A DNA stretch of 64,000 nt from Apostichopus japonicus (GCF_037975245.1 NC_092580.1:1397501-1461500); one strand, 5' to 3'. Numbered from the stretch's first letter, positions 1-12,772 are shown. Notes: generated from the letters alone by a model not told the origin. A program made the numbers and translations.

Positions 1-1069
1 ACTCCCCAATCCTTACTCATGTGAGTCCTGTCACTGTACCTGTCCCAAATCCCTACCTTTCTCACCCCTCTGGAATCCATTTAACATTCAACTGTTAGAC
101 CACACTGCTACTACTGTAGTTGAACATTACAGTGGAGTAATTGCACACGTGAATAATCAAAATAGAATATTTTGGAAAACAAAAGTCGATAATAAGTAGT
201 TTATTATATAAACAGTATCAGTAAATGGAGCAACAATAAGCTGTAACAGAAACTAACAGGGTAGGATGCAGAGATATTTATATATTGAAAGCTTTTATTT
301 AATGCAGTTTGGTGCCTTGAATCAGCAATTGCAGTTTTTACCTAAGTACCCAGCTTATTATAATGTACCCTCATTAAGAATCCGGAGGGGCACAGCCACT
401 ATTTCGAGGGAGAGAATTAGAAATTGTCTTTGATTTTCATTGAGATAGCAGGGGCACTACGGCAACTTTGTAGTTTTAGTAGGAAAACAAGGCTATTTAC
501 ATACACTTGTGAAAAGGCACCAAGGGGCATGGTTTCCAGAGTGAGAAAAAACAGGTAGAATTGACAGAATTTTAAGAGCAACTTTTTTTTCAGTGGTTTT
601 TTGAAAACTGTACATCAAAACCTTAACATTTCCTGCAGCTGCTCAATATTTACTGGCTCTTGGCACAAATTTCGCTGGAGTTTTGGACAATCTTAGAGCC
701 CTGACTTTGATGATAAAGTTGTAGGATGATCAAGAGGGCACCTAAGGCATTGAAAGGGTTAAAAGGCATACCGCAGTTGTTGCTATCAGTGATGGATGAT
801 TTTAAGCAAGGTTTTGTCAGCTGGCAACATATTATCTATGTTTTATTCTTTTGTAAAACAATTCAAAAATAAGAAACTGACTGGGAAAAGTAAATGCAAT
901 GTATTGAGACAAGTTATTGGATAATCCCAAACTGAATGTTTACTTACCATAAATGTAACTGGTTGAAAGGTAACGCTGTATCTTGGTAACGATATTTTAA
1001 ACTACCTCAAGTTGTAAAGGATTGGGAAGGTTAATAGAACTTGATTTGAACTGATAGAACTTGACTTAA
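1..1069. other. Non-coding stretch, nothing recognised
   Basis: AT-rich sequence with stops in all frames. I see no splice-bounded open exon, no terminal inverted repeats and no tRNA boxes. Confidence 0.5.
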
Positions 1070-1080
1070 CCCCACATCAA

Positions 1081-1171
1081 AAATGTGAGTGAGTGTGCGT
1101 GTCTGTGTGAGTGAGTGAGTGAGTGAGTGAGTGAGTGAGTGAGTGAGTGAGTGAGTGAGTGAGTGAGTGAG
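1081..1171. repeat. (GTGA)n microsatellite
   Basis: An almost pure tetranucleotide GTGA/GAGT run of about 90 bp at the left edge of the 1.05-kb dispersed repeat. The inverted partner copy near 38860 has only a few CTCA units at the same place, so the array expanded here or contracted there after the copies separated. Confidence 0.9.
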
Positions 1172-2131
1172 CAAAACTAAGTATGTCGCAAACTCCTAGA
1201 CCCCAAGTCCTGTTGAGTTCAAGCTTGGTGAGTGGGTGCCTGACCATGTTAACTCATGCCTGCGTGATTGATGACGTCAAAGAGGTCGAAGGTCAAGAAA
1301 TCTAAAAATTAGTTTTTAGCCATTTTCTGCATGCCAACTTGTTGGACAAAGGCATTAAACCACATTATATGTAGAGAATGAAGAGACAAAGTTTAAAACA
1401 AGACAGATTTAGCTGTTAAGGCTTGTAGTTAACGGGTCAATTGAGTTAAAGTTAAAATTGGTCTAAATTGTGCAAAAGAGTGTGTCCTAGACTGTTAGTC
1501 TGATCAGGTTCAAACTTGGTGGGTAGGTGCCTGACCATGTACTGTAAACTTGATCTTTGGTGGTTGTCTAAATGTCATAGGTGAAAGGTCAAATACCCAG
1601 AAAGTGTAGCCATTTTCTGCTTGTCAGCATGTTGGAAAAAGTCATTAAACCACAAATATATTGACTATAATGAGACAAATTTTAAATTAGAACTTATGCA
1701 GTTGTTTAGGGTCAAGGTCAAAGTTCATTGTAGATCCATTCCATCATAAAAGAGATGAGTACCATAGATTGCCATCTTGTCTTATGTTTTAATCATAATA
1801 GATGCTAAGATCCCATAACAAGGGAGTTTATTAGGCAAGTTTCAGGAGAGATATGATTGATAAAGATGGCTACCTTCAAGGTATGCAAGGAATTAAGATG
1901 ACTAATGAAGCAATCCATGGCAGAATGAAGGTGAGATGACAAAACTATTAATTAATGGATCATTCAACTGTCAATTTGAGTATAGTTTCATTAGTTTAAT
2001 GTACGCTTAATTGCTTTGTTCAAGGGCTGTCCTAACATGTTAGTGTTTAATATCATGAGATGCAAGGTTAAATTGTGACTAACATGCAACATCATGTAAC
2101 ATGTTGAAAATTTCAAGTTTCATTGCTTACA
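1172..2131 (+). repeat. Dispersed repeat, copy A (partner 37851-38880 inverted)
   Basis: Reading this stretch against the reverse complement of 37851-38880 gives near line-by-line identity with scattered substitutions and a few indels. Shared landmarks are the segment ending in GCCATTTTCTGC, the GTCAAGGTCAAAGTTCATTG segment near 1711-1730, and the tail reading TTTCATTGCTTACAC. Inside copy A there are also two diverged sub-repeats (about 1180-1470 and 1480-1760) each containing TGGTGGGTAGGTGCCTGACC-like sequence. No open reading frame of note; the family is not one I can name. Confidence 0.85.
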
Positions 2132-2353
2132 CCACATTTCGTTTTAATAGAATGTTGAATGAAACTACCCACTGCTGTAGGGGATGAAACATTTGGTGTT
2201 TAATCCACAAGCTCCAGCTCATTCATTGGGGCTTAAATTTCAACTCCTACCCAGATCCCAACGAAGAGAGTAAGTGACGTCTGCTCTGTAACGCGACAAT
2301 AGCATACTCATAACCAGTACTTTAACAACTTGTTTAATTTTTCATTTATTTAG

Positions 2354-2644
2354 ATTTGGGTGCATGAAAATTTTCATCTCAGACCAGAGAGGAGAATTTG
2401 TTAATGCTCTGAACAAGTCCCTATTTGACATGACAGGGGTGAGCCACAGAGTATCCTTCAGCTACCACCCACAGACCAATGGGCTGGATGAAAGATTCAA
2501 CCAAACTCTGCAAATGTCACTCATCAAAGTTCTCACTCAAAACCAAGATGACTGGGATGAAACACTGTCTTCGATTCTCATGGGGTACCGTACAGCAAAA
2601 CACGGTTCAACAGGTCTTTCTCCTTTCGTTGTGATGTTTGGAAG
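2354..2644 (+). pseudogene. Integrase core exon of a KRBA2/Ty3-type integrase-derived gene
   Basis: A 97-codon open exon bounded by a TTTAG acceptor and a GAAG|GTTTGT donor. The protein shows the retroelement integrase core: the 'ISDQRGEFVN' strand with the second catalytic Asp, then 'YHPQTNGLDERFNQTL' with the catalytic Glu, and the 'YRTAKHGSTGLSPF' motif that ends the core. This type of integrase is common both in Ty3/gypsy elements and in host genes derived from them (KRBA2/GIN-like). The exon itself is undamaged; it is called pseudogene because the following exons are broken. No LTRs were seen, and introns favour an old, domesticated or host-retained copy over a recent insertion. Confidence 0.75.
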
Positions 2645-3222
2645 GTTTGTAATAATTCAAACCTACCATTGCTGAATAGAGGTTTACATTTGTAAAGGTC
2701 ATATACTGTACAGAGAAAAGCAATCAGGGACAAGAGAGTTTGGACAAATCCTGCATAGCTACACTGATCCTCTATAGGATAAAATCTCATTCAACACATC
2801 CCAGGTACTGGGAAAAACTGCTAAATAGAGGACCACCAATAACCCTATGTAAGTTAAAACACCTAAACAAATAAGCAGATTAACTCTGTATATGGTACAC
2901 TCTTCAGCAAGTACAAAAGATGAACATTCATTAAACTATAAAAGCATGCCAATTAATTAAGATACATGCAATTAATGCCACTGACATTGGTTTTGTTTTT
3001 CATATACTATATATCATATTTTGGGCTGGTATGCAATTTGGACCTATAACAGCACAGAATATACTTTTGTTTTATATTTCTGCTGGTTTGAGTATGTGAT
3101 GTGACTCAGATTTATGGTTCCAGGGTCTTAATAGTGAAAATAAAATATATAAAAATTTATTTATTCTTCAGTCAACAAAGTGTTGTGAATAATTGATTGT
3201 TAATTTATCTTCATATATCCAG

Positions 3223-3421
3223 AGAGCCATTGTTACCAGTCGACAATGAAGACTCCATTGTCCAACCAGAATCTCCTGCTGCAGCGATGCACAGAGGGAG
3301 AGGGTTTTACAACTCATGTCACAGTCGCAGGACATAATCAAAGGTTTTGTGAAAGAAAATATTGGCAAAGCCCAAGAACGGCAAGAAAAAGAATTTTGAT
3401 TAAAGGCAGCAATCAAAACAG
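3223..3421 (+). pseudogene. Integrase-derived gene, linker exon (broken)
   Basis: The acceptor ATATCCAG and phase fit exactly: the split codon from the 2644 donor is completed to Arg, giving FGR followed by EPLLPVDNE, which is the usual linker after the integrase core. The frame then meets a TAA near 3331, and the family's next helix (reading NIGKAQERQEKEF) is in another frame and runs into a TGA near 3398. The donor CAG|GTTCTT is a weak match. So at least one frameshift and one stop lie in this exon. Confidence 0.6.
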
Positions 3422-3534
3422 GTTCTTACATAATGCTATGTTGTGCATTGAAAACTGACTGTAGTTAAATGAATGGCAACATATACATTGTATTATGATG
3501 TTTATGTATATTTGCTGGATTTTGTTTTATTCAG

Positions 3535-3704
3535 AGCTTCAAAGTTGGTTCTAGTGTTCTCGTCCGAAATGCAGGAAAGGATGCCCGAAGAGGAGGGAAG
3601 TTCGAAACTCTTGGCTTGAGCCGTATGGAGTCAAGGCTGTGAATGAGAAAAGGCTGTACACACATATTAACAGTTCCACAGGCCTTCCTTTGAAGAAGAA
3701 ATAG
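3535..3704 (+). pseudogene. Integrase-derived gene, C-terminal barrel exon (frameshifted)
   Basis: After a TTTTATTCAG acceptor the exon encodes the C-terminal small barrel of these integrases (start FKVGSSVLVRNAGKDARRGG), then changes frame around 3600-3615. The expected continuation (PYGVKAVNEKRLY) is in a frame one base away and ends with LKKK and a TAG at 3702-3704. A one-base-type indel therefore splits the domain. Confidence 0.65.
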
Positions 3705-3735
3705 GACCAAAATAGATTTTAGCTGACGTTCTCTT

Positions 3736-4007
3736 GTTAGCTCCAATCTGAAGAATGGTAGGTTGGTTTGAGGTGATCCTTGAAGCAATGATGAGCTAAG
3801 GAGGGTCGTTATTGCTTTTGGTGCAGATATTGTGCAACAAAATGAGTGGGCAGGGCTTAACATTAATAACTGTTAGCTCCAATCTGAAGAATGGTAGGTT
3901 GGTTTGAGGTGATCCTTGCAGCAATGACGAGCTAAGGAGGGTCGTTATTGCTTTTGGTGCAGATATCGTGCAATGAAATGAGTGGGCAGGGCTTAACATT
4001 AAAACCT
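3736..4007. repeat. 136-bp tandem duplication downstream of the integrase gene
   Basis: Two head-to-tail copies (3736-3871 and 3872-4007) that begin GTTAGCTCCAATCTGAAG and end with GGGCAGGGCTTAACATTAA. They differ by only a handful of bases, so the duplication is young compared with the decay of the neighbouring exons. Confidence 0.9.
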
Positions 4008-7000
4008 GATCTGCAATTGCTCACCAACCATATGTGGTATGACTAAAGTTTATTGGGCTGAGCAGGTTGGTTACCCAATGCAATGTTTTCAGTGCTATTT
4101 TGATTTTGCTGCATATTGATGAGATGTGTGACAAAACAGGGTCCAGCTGAAATTTCCTTATAAACACAGAATCAGAAGAATTTTATTCCATTTGAGTTGA
4201 TACTTAACATAATGATACCTCATAGCCTGCAGGAATAGTCCGTCTCATTTTCTTGGCAGATATTTTCCACCTTCGTCCATGTTTGTTGCATCTCAATCAT
4301 CATTTCCAGCTTTTTCTAATATTTGTGGAGCCTTAATTACTATTAAGTGTGTGCAACCCCCTTCCCTCCCCCCCCCCCACACACACAAACAAACGCATAC
4401 ACAAATTACTCATGTTACATCATGGAAATCATAATGCATTTTACCTTGGTTGATTTTTCATATATTGAACAAACTAATATTAAGAAAATGTCCCTTAACA
4501 TATTGCTTAATTCAAAAGGGAATTGCGATATAACATCATTATGGTAATGTTGCTTTACTATTCCAATGTTGTTGTTATGGTAGAAATGATATACTGCTTA
4601 AATCTTCATGGTGGTGGCAGCAACCCAATGAGATTCCTGGCTTGCAGCCAACAACATCAGGAACTTGGCCAAAGTTGGTTGAGTTGATAATCTAACACAC
4701 TGTCTAGACTGAGTTTGCAGCAAGAACAGCCATCAAATTACCATTTCCCAAAAGAGTGGTGTAGCTGGGAACCACATTGCACTTTGCATGTGTGGTTGGA
4801 TTATTAATTTTATACATGTTGTAAAACACTGCATGAAGTCAATCTGCACAATTTCCCACCCCAACCTATGTTCTATATTTCTCTTTCACAATATATGTTA
4901 CCTTCTTACAGGGAGAAACATGATCAAGGTCAATACAGCCCCACAGTTATTGCATATATATCCAACTCTTGCAAAGAATACTGGTTTTTCTATTTCAAAT
5001 TGAGTTTTCCGTTTCATTATTTTATGGATATAGATCCATGTTATTGTGAATTTCTTGATCGTGGAAAATCACTGGCCATGCTCGAAAAGTCACATTAAAT
5101 ATTGTTAAATGTTTTTATTTCAGGAACAAAGCAATCCTGTTACTGTAAAGGTAAGTAACCTAAGACAACCCATGCAGCTTTAGAAATAAATTCATTAAGG
5201 CAGGGATTGCAAGCTATGGAGGTGCAAGACTTCATGTGACTTGATCCTCCCCACCTGGAAATGTTGAAAAATGAAAGACTTTTACTGTGCCAGGACCATA
5301 TCCTTGACAAACTCCTATGCCTGGAGAAGGGAAAATCCCAACCTATATGGGCACAATTGCAAGGGGCATTTTGTGATGTTCCAACCCCATCCCAAGGATT
5401 GATACTTATTGCAGAATATCATAATTTTCACTTCAACAATGAAGGTTTTAAGTTTTATTATCCCCCAAATATACTAGATTTCCAACATGGGCACTCTCTT
5501 TGTCAAGTTCATGATACCTCTACTCCTTTCTCCCAGTAGCATATTCCAACAAATGGTTATTAAGATATGATGTGTTTATCATTTTAATGATGAGAGTAAC
5601 TTTTCAGCTACAGAAGCTAGTGACAGACTTCCAAGAAAGTGCTTTGAAACATCAAGCAATCATTAAAAAATAGATACAAATGAAGGCTGCAACCCTAAAC
5701 TTTTCCACTTATATTGATGAGCCATCCATGTCAGATGTAGATTTCCTACAAATCTAAATTTTCCTTCTTTTATAGCTTCTTTGCAGCATCATTCAACACT
5801 ATGATGGACATAGCTCTGAATTAATGGAAGTAATCAAAGCTCTCTTCCACGCAATTTCAACCTGAACTTCATGGGCCTCCTGTCTCGCAAGGTTGAAACA
5901 GATTCTTCTAGAGTTTGATTCAACTGCACAGGAGGATGCATTAGAATTCCTTGGTGCAGTTTACACATCATCATGCACTTCCTGTAACCAAAGCCAGTGC
6001 AAACTTTTAGATGAGTAAGAGATATAGATCGTTCTGTGAAAAGCATCAAAGCAACCCAAAAAAATATAAGTGAACTTTTCAATGTATTATTTAAATTTAT
6101 GCCATGTTGGCCCAAATATTCAAATTTGGTCACCTTTGGTCAAAATTCTATATAAACTGTTTTTATTACCACTTTTGAGGAAATTTACCTCACAGGGACA
6201 TTCAGTCATCTTGTGTGTTCATTAAGAATGTCTGAAAACAATTTGGACGAAGGGCCTACATGAAAGTAACTTGTTAAAAACTTCTAGCAATTATAGCATC
6301 CTATAATTTGGGGCATATACAGACTATCTTTAACATTGAAACTGATTGGGAATTTGCTTAGGTTTGCAGTGAATTAGTCATTTTTAAAAGAGGTATCATG
6401 GCACCAGTTAGATCTGACTGATAAACTTGCATCAATACAATGAGGATGCACATTTTGTAAGGCTGGGTTTAGATGATAGTCTGTATCTGATTTATAAGTT
6501 TGTTGCTCTTAGTAGTAATTCTGATAATTTTAAGTAAAAGCTGAATGAAAGTTTTCATTTATACCTGATAATCCAGAGGGTAAAGGAACAAATGGAAATT
6601 GCAATAGAAATGCAACATTGTTGTAATGAGTAACTTATTTTTTCCTTTCCAGGTACTTCTTCTTACATACAACAAATGAGATGAAGTGGACTTCCTGCAA
6701 TGAGACTTGGCACTGTCGGGCAAACTCATATCCAGTAATTCCGATATATCCTAGTAACAAGGGCTATATGTCATGCTTGAGTATGCAGGGGCACCTTGAG
6801 GTGTGTCTAGATTGCAAAGATCTTGAAGGCTATTGTGAGTCCTGGTGAGTTCCTGCAAACTCCCTGTTTTTGTCATATTGTTTTCATTCCATGCTGTTTT
6901 GTGTTATGTAAAATTGTTTCAATATGTAACACAATGCATTTTTGTGAAGTAGCAGTATGTGTGTTTATGAGTGTAATGCTAACAGCCTGTCATTACGATA

Positions 7001-9562
7001 ACTCAATAAACTGACAAATGAACAGGAGTCAAATTCTGAAACTATTAGTGATGTAAGTTAATGGCCAGAATTCATACATTGAAAATTTTCAGGTTTAGAA
7101 TCCAGCTTGAGTTGTAATGATCCCATTGAGCAGTTCTAAATACTGTATACAGGCATCTTTTCATATTGACTGTAGATCTCTGGTGTTATGTCTTTCCCAA
7201 TTTATTTATTTAAAGTGTTGTGGAAAGAGTTAATTTCACATAGGGTGACATGTATATGTGAAATTAATTAACTAGTTAATTGTATTCTTTGCTATATGTA
7301 CTTTGCAAAGGGATTATTATAAATAGTGCACATACTGGAGAACAATGGTCCAGTGTGACGAAATTACACTAAATCACCATCGTCGCCCTAAGTGGTGAGT
7401 TTATGCTATGTCGTCCTAAGTGTTGTGAAAAGAGATGAATTCACCTAGGGCGACAAAGATGTCGCCTTAGGTGCTTTATGTGCAATTCACTATTTTTTAA
7501 TTAAATACCTTGGTATTTGTATTAGGCAGAGGGATTATTGTAAACAGCACACCATCAGTCCGGTTCTCCTTCAATACTTCTCTCCAGAAAGGACACAATT
7601 TTGGGTCAATGGTTCAAGAACGGGATTGATAAAGTATACCGTTTGTATTAGAAACCATTACTTCATCTAGCTAAGGATGTGAAGAATTATTAGTCTCCAG
7701 TAGTTCTTGATTCAGTGGTCCATATTCAATTCATGTGGAGTTTTCAGGAACTATTACCAGTTATGCAACGAGTCAGGGCTAGAGTCACTAAATTTCAGAG
7801 TAATAAAGTAACTCAAACACAAGTTCATGGACAGTCTTCCCATAGATCTAGATTATGCAGTGACCCAAGTCCAAGATTCAACTCAAACGTAGGTTTCATA
7901 AAAGTGATATCTTGATTAAGTATCTTGATAGTCACTGACTTTTTCATGTTTGCTAATAGTGGTTGTACCAGATGTCATTGTCTTAAACTCCACAAGTCAC
8001 AAAGTAGCATTAATATTCGGCATACCTTTTTTTCTAATAGGGTTGTGAATGAGTGGAATGGTTCGCCTGAGAAAGTTGTACTTGCAAGTACTGTAGTGTG
8101 AATGGGTTTAAGAATGCTTTGGACAAGCACTTTAAGCATTGTAATCGGGTCTGATCGTTTGTGTCATCAGTTTTCTTCCCTCTCCTATAGGGTCTTTGAT
8201 GGGGACTTGAGTGTCCCTCCTGATCCTTTTTCTTTACTAAACTAATAAGGTCAAGCATAAAGTATGTGTGCTTAGGCCTATGCAATTGCAGAAGCCAACC
8301 TCCTTAACCTTTTTGAACTAGCACTTTTAAGGTTAACTTAACCTTTTAGAAGGTAAGCTTAACTTTTTCTTTGCAAATGTAACACGAGCACTGTTGAGCA
8401 AGAGTCGTGCCAGCAATGCCACTGCATGAGGGAAATTCACAGTGACAGAGTAAATAATTGCTTTCGCACCCACGGATGAACACATGTTAGGTATATTACT
8501 ATCACTAATCTGGGGAAATTGCATTTAAGAATATAAATATGTTTATCAGCTAGTCAACAGTTATTTAAGGTATCATTTAATTGTTTTCATTTACTCCATT
8601 AGTGATCTTCCCTTTTCCAACAGCTTTTACTGGAAAGACTCTTGCTCAGCCGCATTACACAAACACCTTACGAACAGAATACTGCAGATAGCTGATCGTT
8701 AACTATGTTAGGAATCCACATGCAGTTCTGGTTATAAAATAGTAAGAGACAAGATCTGTATTTCAATCTATGTTTATGGTGAACTACGATTAAGAATAAT
8801 GAGTTGTAATTTTAATAAATGAGCCCTTCAGTACTGATAACCAGGATTTTAGTTATCTATTTTTGCTTTCTTTACAGTACAGAAATGCAGGGTTGCACTA
8901 CACCATTTCCAACAGAGGAAGTATGGCAGAAAACAGGTGGAATTTTACATATAAATGCCGAAAATGTGCTGGACAGAAAGGTTCAATAAACTTTTGGAAC
9001 ATTGACACCTCATTCACTTACATGAGGAAACCTTTTCTCATAGATGTTGAATAAACAGTTGTAAGAAGATTAACATGTAGAATTGGTTCTGAAACTAAAT
9101 TAGTATTTATGAACTCCTCACATCTATGATCTCACCATAAAAGAACAGAAACAAGTTGTTGAGTTTTAAGAGTTAGCAACTTAAAATTAGGAAAAAGTTT
9201 CATATTCAAATTTCAACTTTATGATAAAGAATGGGAGATTGCATGGGTAGGTGTGAAAAACCTCTCAGCTACCTCAAAGGGGAAAAGTGAAAGTAATACC
9301 CATCACCTCAGAGCTTATACCATCACAGACTTACACTCACTAAGTAGTACATGTAGCTTATTTGATAGTGAGTAGCCTTCTCGGTGCAGTGTACCTAGTA
9401 GAGCAAAAGTGACAGTCAGAAGTTTAAAAGCATAAATTACTACTCAATGTGGTGTAAGAATCAGCTGAACTGAGCCCCAAGCTGCATTCAGAATAAGCTT
9501 AGGCCTATATACATTTAGAAATATGTAACTGGAAAGCTCACACCTTTGCAATTTCAGATTGG
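4008..9562. other. Long stretch without a supported gene
   Basis: Intron-like or intergenic AT-rich DNA. Open stretches are short and have no recognisable motif. One exon-like segment (about 6653-6839: CAG acceptor, CCTG|GTGAGT donor, partly open, Cys-rich) could be a real exon but matches nothing I know. 7212-7345 and 7415-7555 are a diverged tandem pair, each with AGTGTTGTG near the start and GGGATTATT at the end. Confidence 0.4.
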
Positions 9563-9966
9563 ATGGCATGGGCTGATGACATAAATGAAAAGTTGGCAAA
9601 ACATACGTTAGCCCCAGCAAGTTACACAAAGGGATGCAGAATGTGGACAGGTGCCTACACCATCAGTAAGCCAGGGGCACCAGCATATGACATCATTTTC
9701 ACAATGCTAACCCTGGCAGCTAAGAGAAGAGGCAGCAGAGTCCACATTCTGACATATATGCTCTTCAAAGTATTGTGCAAAGTAAAGAAATCTTAAGGAC
9801 CAAACCATTTGACATCTCCTACATATGCCACAACACCCTACATGTGGAGAGAGATGTCACATCTCTCAACAGTATCTTGCAGTGCAACACAGCAGAAAGC
9901 CTTGAAAGTTTGATGGCACTTGCCAAGTTTATGGTCATCAGCTTGATTGCCTACTTTCCTGAATGA
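9563..9966 (+). pseudogene. Remnant of a zinc-binding-loop (His-Me finger/HNH) nuclease
   Basis: Two overlapping open segments in different frames (9563-9796 and roughly 9790-9966) together resemble the His-Me finger endonucleases that carry a zinc-binding loop. Landmarks in order are CRMWTG (family: C-x-x-W-x-G), RVHILTYMLF (family: RVHRLxYxL) and DISYICHNTLHVE (family: DISHLCHNxLCVNxEHL), followed by SLN. The second Cys of the CHNxLC motif is His here and the His of EHL is missing, so the active site and zinc site look damaged. The frame changes near 9790. Family recognition is from motif order only. Confidence 0.5.
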
Positions 9967-10691
9967 GTGATACTGTTTTAACTCATAACAGTGAATGTGG
10001 ATAGACTCAGTTTACAAATTACTGGCATCACTGATAAATATTGTCATCTTTATCATCAGTGTAGTTTTTCATCCTAGAGTAACTGGTCATGAATCAGTTG
10101 ATCTTTCTTATAGATACTGGACTGGTTTATGTTTATAGTTCTACCATGTAGCTTGTACTTTCTCTCTCTGGGTTGTGCTCTCCTCCTTCTGTATGCTCTA
10201 GCTGCCTCTCTTACGTAATTCATCACATTGCTGTTTTCTTTGCATCTATTTCAGAGTCTGGATACATGGACTATTTGAGCTCACCTTTAATACTGCACCT
10301 TCCATCTTCCTGGCTATGGACTCTCCAGGCACATTATATGTTATGTGTATGGAACTGTAGTCCCTGTACTGACCATTGCATGAAAATGTGGTACTATGTT
10401 TTGGATTGGTCACAGTGAAAGCCTAATTGACGGTATCTACATTTGAGTGGAATTAAGTCTCAAAACGAGTGGACCATAATGTTTGCTGCAGGTGGGTGTC
10501 TCAGGTATTTTGTTTAGCTTCCTGCTGTCAGTGTGGGATATTAACAGAGAACCCTTTGTAGCATTTGGCATACATGGAAATGTGTACTTCCTCTTGCATA
10601 CAAATGAATGCTTTGGGCAATGTGAATGATTTCCACTGTAGTACTTTGCAAGGCAGTCTAAACATGTTGATAAAGTGCTTTTGATATTTAA

Positions 10692-11310
10692 GATATAAGG
10701 ATCTTTATTGACCATAAAAATTGACATTCATAAATACATCGAAATACATAAAAATCTGATTCTTAAAACGAAAAATTAAGACTACTAAGTCCATGTTCTG
10801 ACACATATATTTGGCCTATTTCCTACATAATACATTGGCAAGATTGAGAATAGCCCTTTGCAAGAAAGAACGCCTGTATCTCTCGGTTCGGCATCTCATG
10901 ACAATTAGTCTGCCTGTTTAATTGCTGTAATCTACCCGATGCCCCAGAGGATGTTGGGATGACATGATTGACTTCATACTACTTTGTGATACTCTGACAA
11001 GCAACTCATCTACTGAACTGAGGTCATGTGACTGACAAACTTTCCTTGCTTTAGAAACTAGTCTATTTAACTTGGTCATGTCTCTAGCAGTAGTATTTTC
11101 ACCCCACGCTGCTAAACAGAATGTAATGGTGGTCTTGATTGCCGATTTTAATATAGAATAGAGAAATGAGAGTTGGTCTAGTCTGAATAAATTAAGCTTC
11201 TGTAATAGGAACATACGCTGATTAGTTTTTGCTAGAATACGTTTTACATGTTCATCCCACTCCAATTTATCAGTGATGGTTTCTCCCAGGTATTTATAAG
11301 ATTGTCAAGT
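10692..11310 (-). mobile_element. 3' end of a CR1/Rex-like LINE (reverse transcriptase C-terminus)
   Basis: On the minus strand the frame reads YKYLGE then LEWDEHVKRILAKTNQR, the conserved end of the reverse transcriptase thumb region in CR1/Rex/jockey-type non-LTR elements, followed by the helical 'ILKSAIKTTITFCLAAWGEN' region. A coding tail ends at 10918 and about 220 bp of 3' UTR follows with AATAAAG near its end (minus strand, ~10700). The 5' part is missing; the copy is joined directly to a transposase fragment. Confidence 0.75.
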
Positions 11311-11315
11311 GCTTC

Positions 11316-11850
11316 TTAGTCACAGTTTTTGCAGGAACATATCAGAGGAGAATACTGCTTTAATATAGTCAGTGCTCTGCGGAGTGACTTGAGTAGGTGA
11401 ACTTGATCTAACAGGTTAAGTTCACTTTCAGAATGAGTAGTTACAGCCATTGTACTACTGAACCCTTTATATGCCTTGCCATCAGCATCAGTTGTGAGAC
11501 ACTTGACCATTAGTGGATTCTTACCTGTAAGTAATTTGGATTCACAAATCTTTCCACCATTTTGTTCATCTCCGAAATAGGGCATCTTTGCTGAACAGCT
11601 CTCATTGCCTGGACATTGTACCTTGTGATCCCTTCTTCTTTTCATTTCAGCCATTAAGCACAACTTGTTGCTGTGATGGTAATCAATAAAAAATGTATCC
11701 ATGGTGACATTCTCAACTATTACATCTCTGCATTGGCTTGCAGGAGCAAATGGAGTCTTAATTCTTGCATTACTCAGATGGTTGTGATATTGATGATCAT
11801 ATTCTGCCTGAAATTGGAGAGTCTTTAGAGAGGCCATGCAGTTGCAGTGT
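11316..11850 (-). mobile_element. Mutator-like transposase fragment (possible)
   Basis: A 173-codon open frame on the minus strand with CPGNESCSAKMPYFGDEQNGG and, later, LTTDADGKAYKGF. The pattern (a Cys pair, then an acidic GDE segment, then TTDxDxxAxxG carrying a candidate catalytic Asp) resembles the metazoan Mutator-like transposase core. The C-terminal third with the remaining catalytic acidic residue is absent, replaced by the LINE fragment at 11310. Naming is tentative; it could instead belong to another DDE family. Confidence 0.4.
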
Positions 11851-12362
11851 CTTCTTAATTAGACCCCTCTATATCATTTTCATTAATTTCTTTCATTACA
11901 GGTCCAAACTGGTTGGCTGACTTTTGAAGTGTGCTGACAGCAGGACTGGGAAGAGAGATGCTGCTGAGCTATCTACGAGCTGCACTTGAACTGCCTACTA
12001 CTCAGAGGCAGCGGGGTGTACCCGTTCCTGGGAAAGGCAGCCTTACCTGGAGCTCATCCTGTAGTAAGTAATGTTTATATGCACATGCTATTGTGGCTGG
12101 GCTGGGTAAAATATAATTCCTTATCCTAGGTTGTCAAGGTCAGCTCTGTGCATCATTGTCTATGTAGAGAATTTCAGAGTGTTTGGTAGACCAAACCAAC
12201 TGTGAATAGGAAATAACAGCTTTTGAACAGCATGTGTGTGTGTTTGATTAGATGTGTGTGTGCGTGAAGCTATGGGGTTGCAATGGGATTTACTGTGATT
12301 AGTGATTACCCAGTATGTGAACATAGAGCATTCGATATTATTTATAATTCCTTTTGAAACAG

Positions 12363-12510
12363 GATTACTGGAGCATGAAGTTGATGGACAAATTAAGGAA
12401 TGAGAGGAACACATGCAAGCAGAAAAGAGGAGAAGAAACATTGGGGGCACCTGTTCCACTGAAATTAACCAAGTAGATGACCCAGCTAGCAAACAAACTA
12501 GGCATAAAAT
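12363..12510 (+). other. Exon-like segment, unknown
   Basis: A good acceptor (TTTTGAAACAG) and an excellent donor (AAAAT|GTAAGT) flank 148 bp. One frame, starting DYWSMKLMDKLRNERNTC, is open for 37 codons, is basic and helical in character, then meets a TAG. I recognise no family. It may be part of the same decayed gene cluster as the neighbouring transposase remnants or be chance. Confidence 0.25.
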
Positions 12511-12772
12511 GTAAGTTCAGGTATAACTTTTGAGAATGAAGCTCATCTTGAGGAAAATAGACATCATTAAATAATTAACATACTGGAACAGTGCAGCCAC
12601 TGGGAAGGGTTTTTCCTTTTCTCTGTTTTCTTTCAAAATGTAATATCCAGTGGATCTGGATCTTAGTACATAGTTCCTTTCTGTGTCAATGTAAAAATAA
12701 GACTTTATGAAGTCAGACCAACTTAAAATTGATCTCAAGCATTGGGCTTTTTGATAGGTCTATTTATATGTA

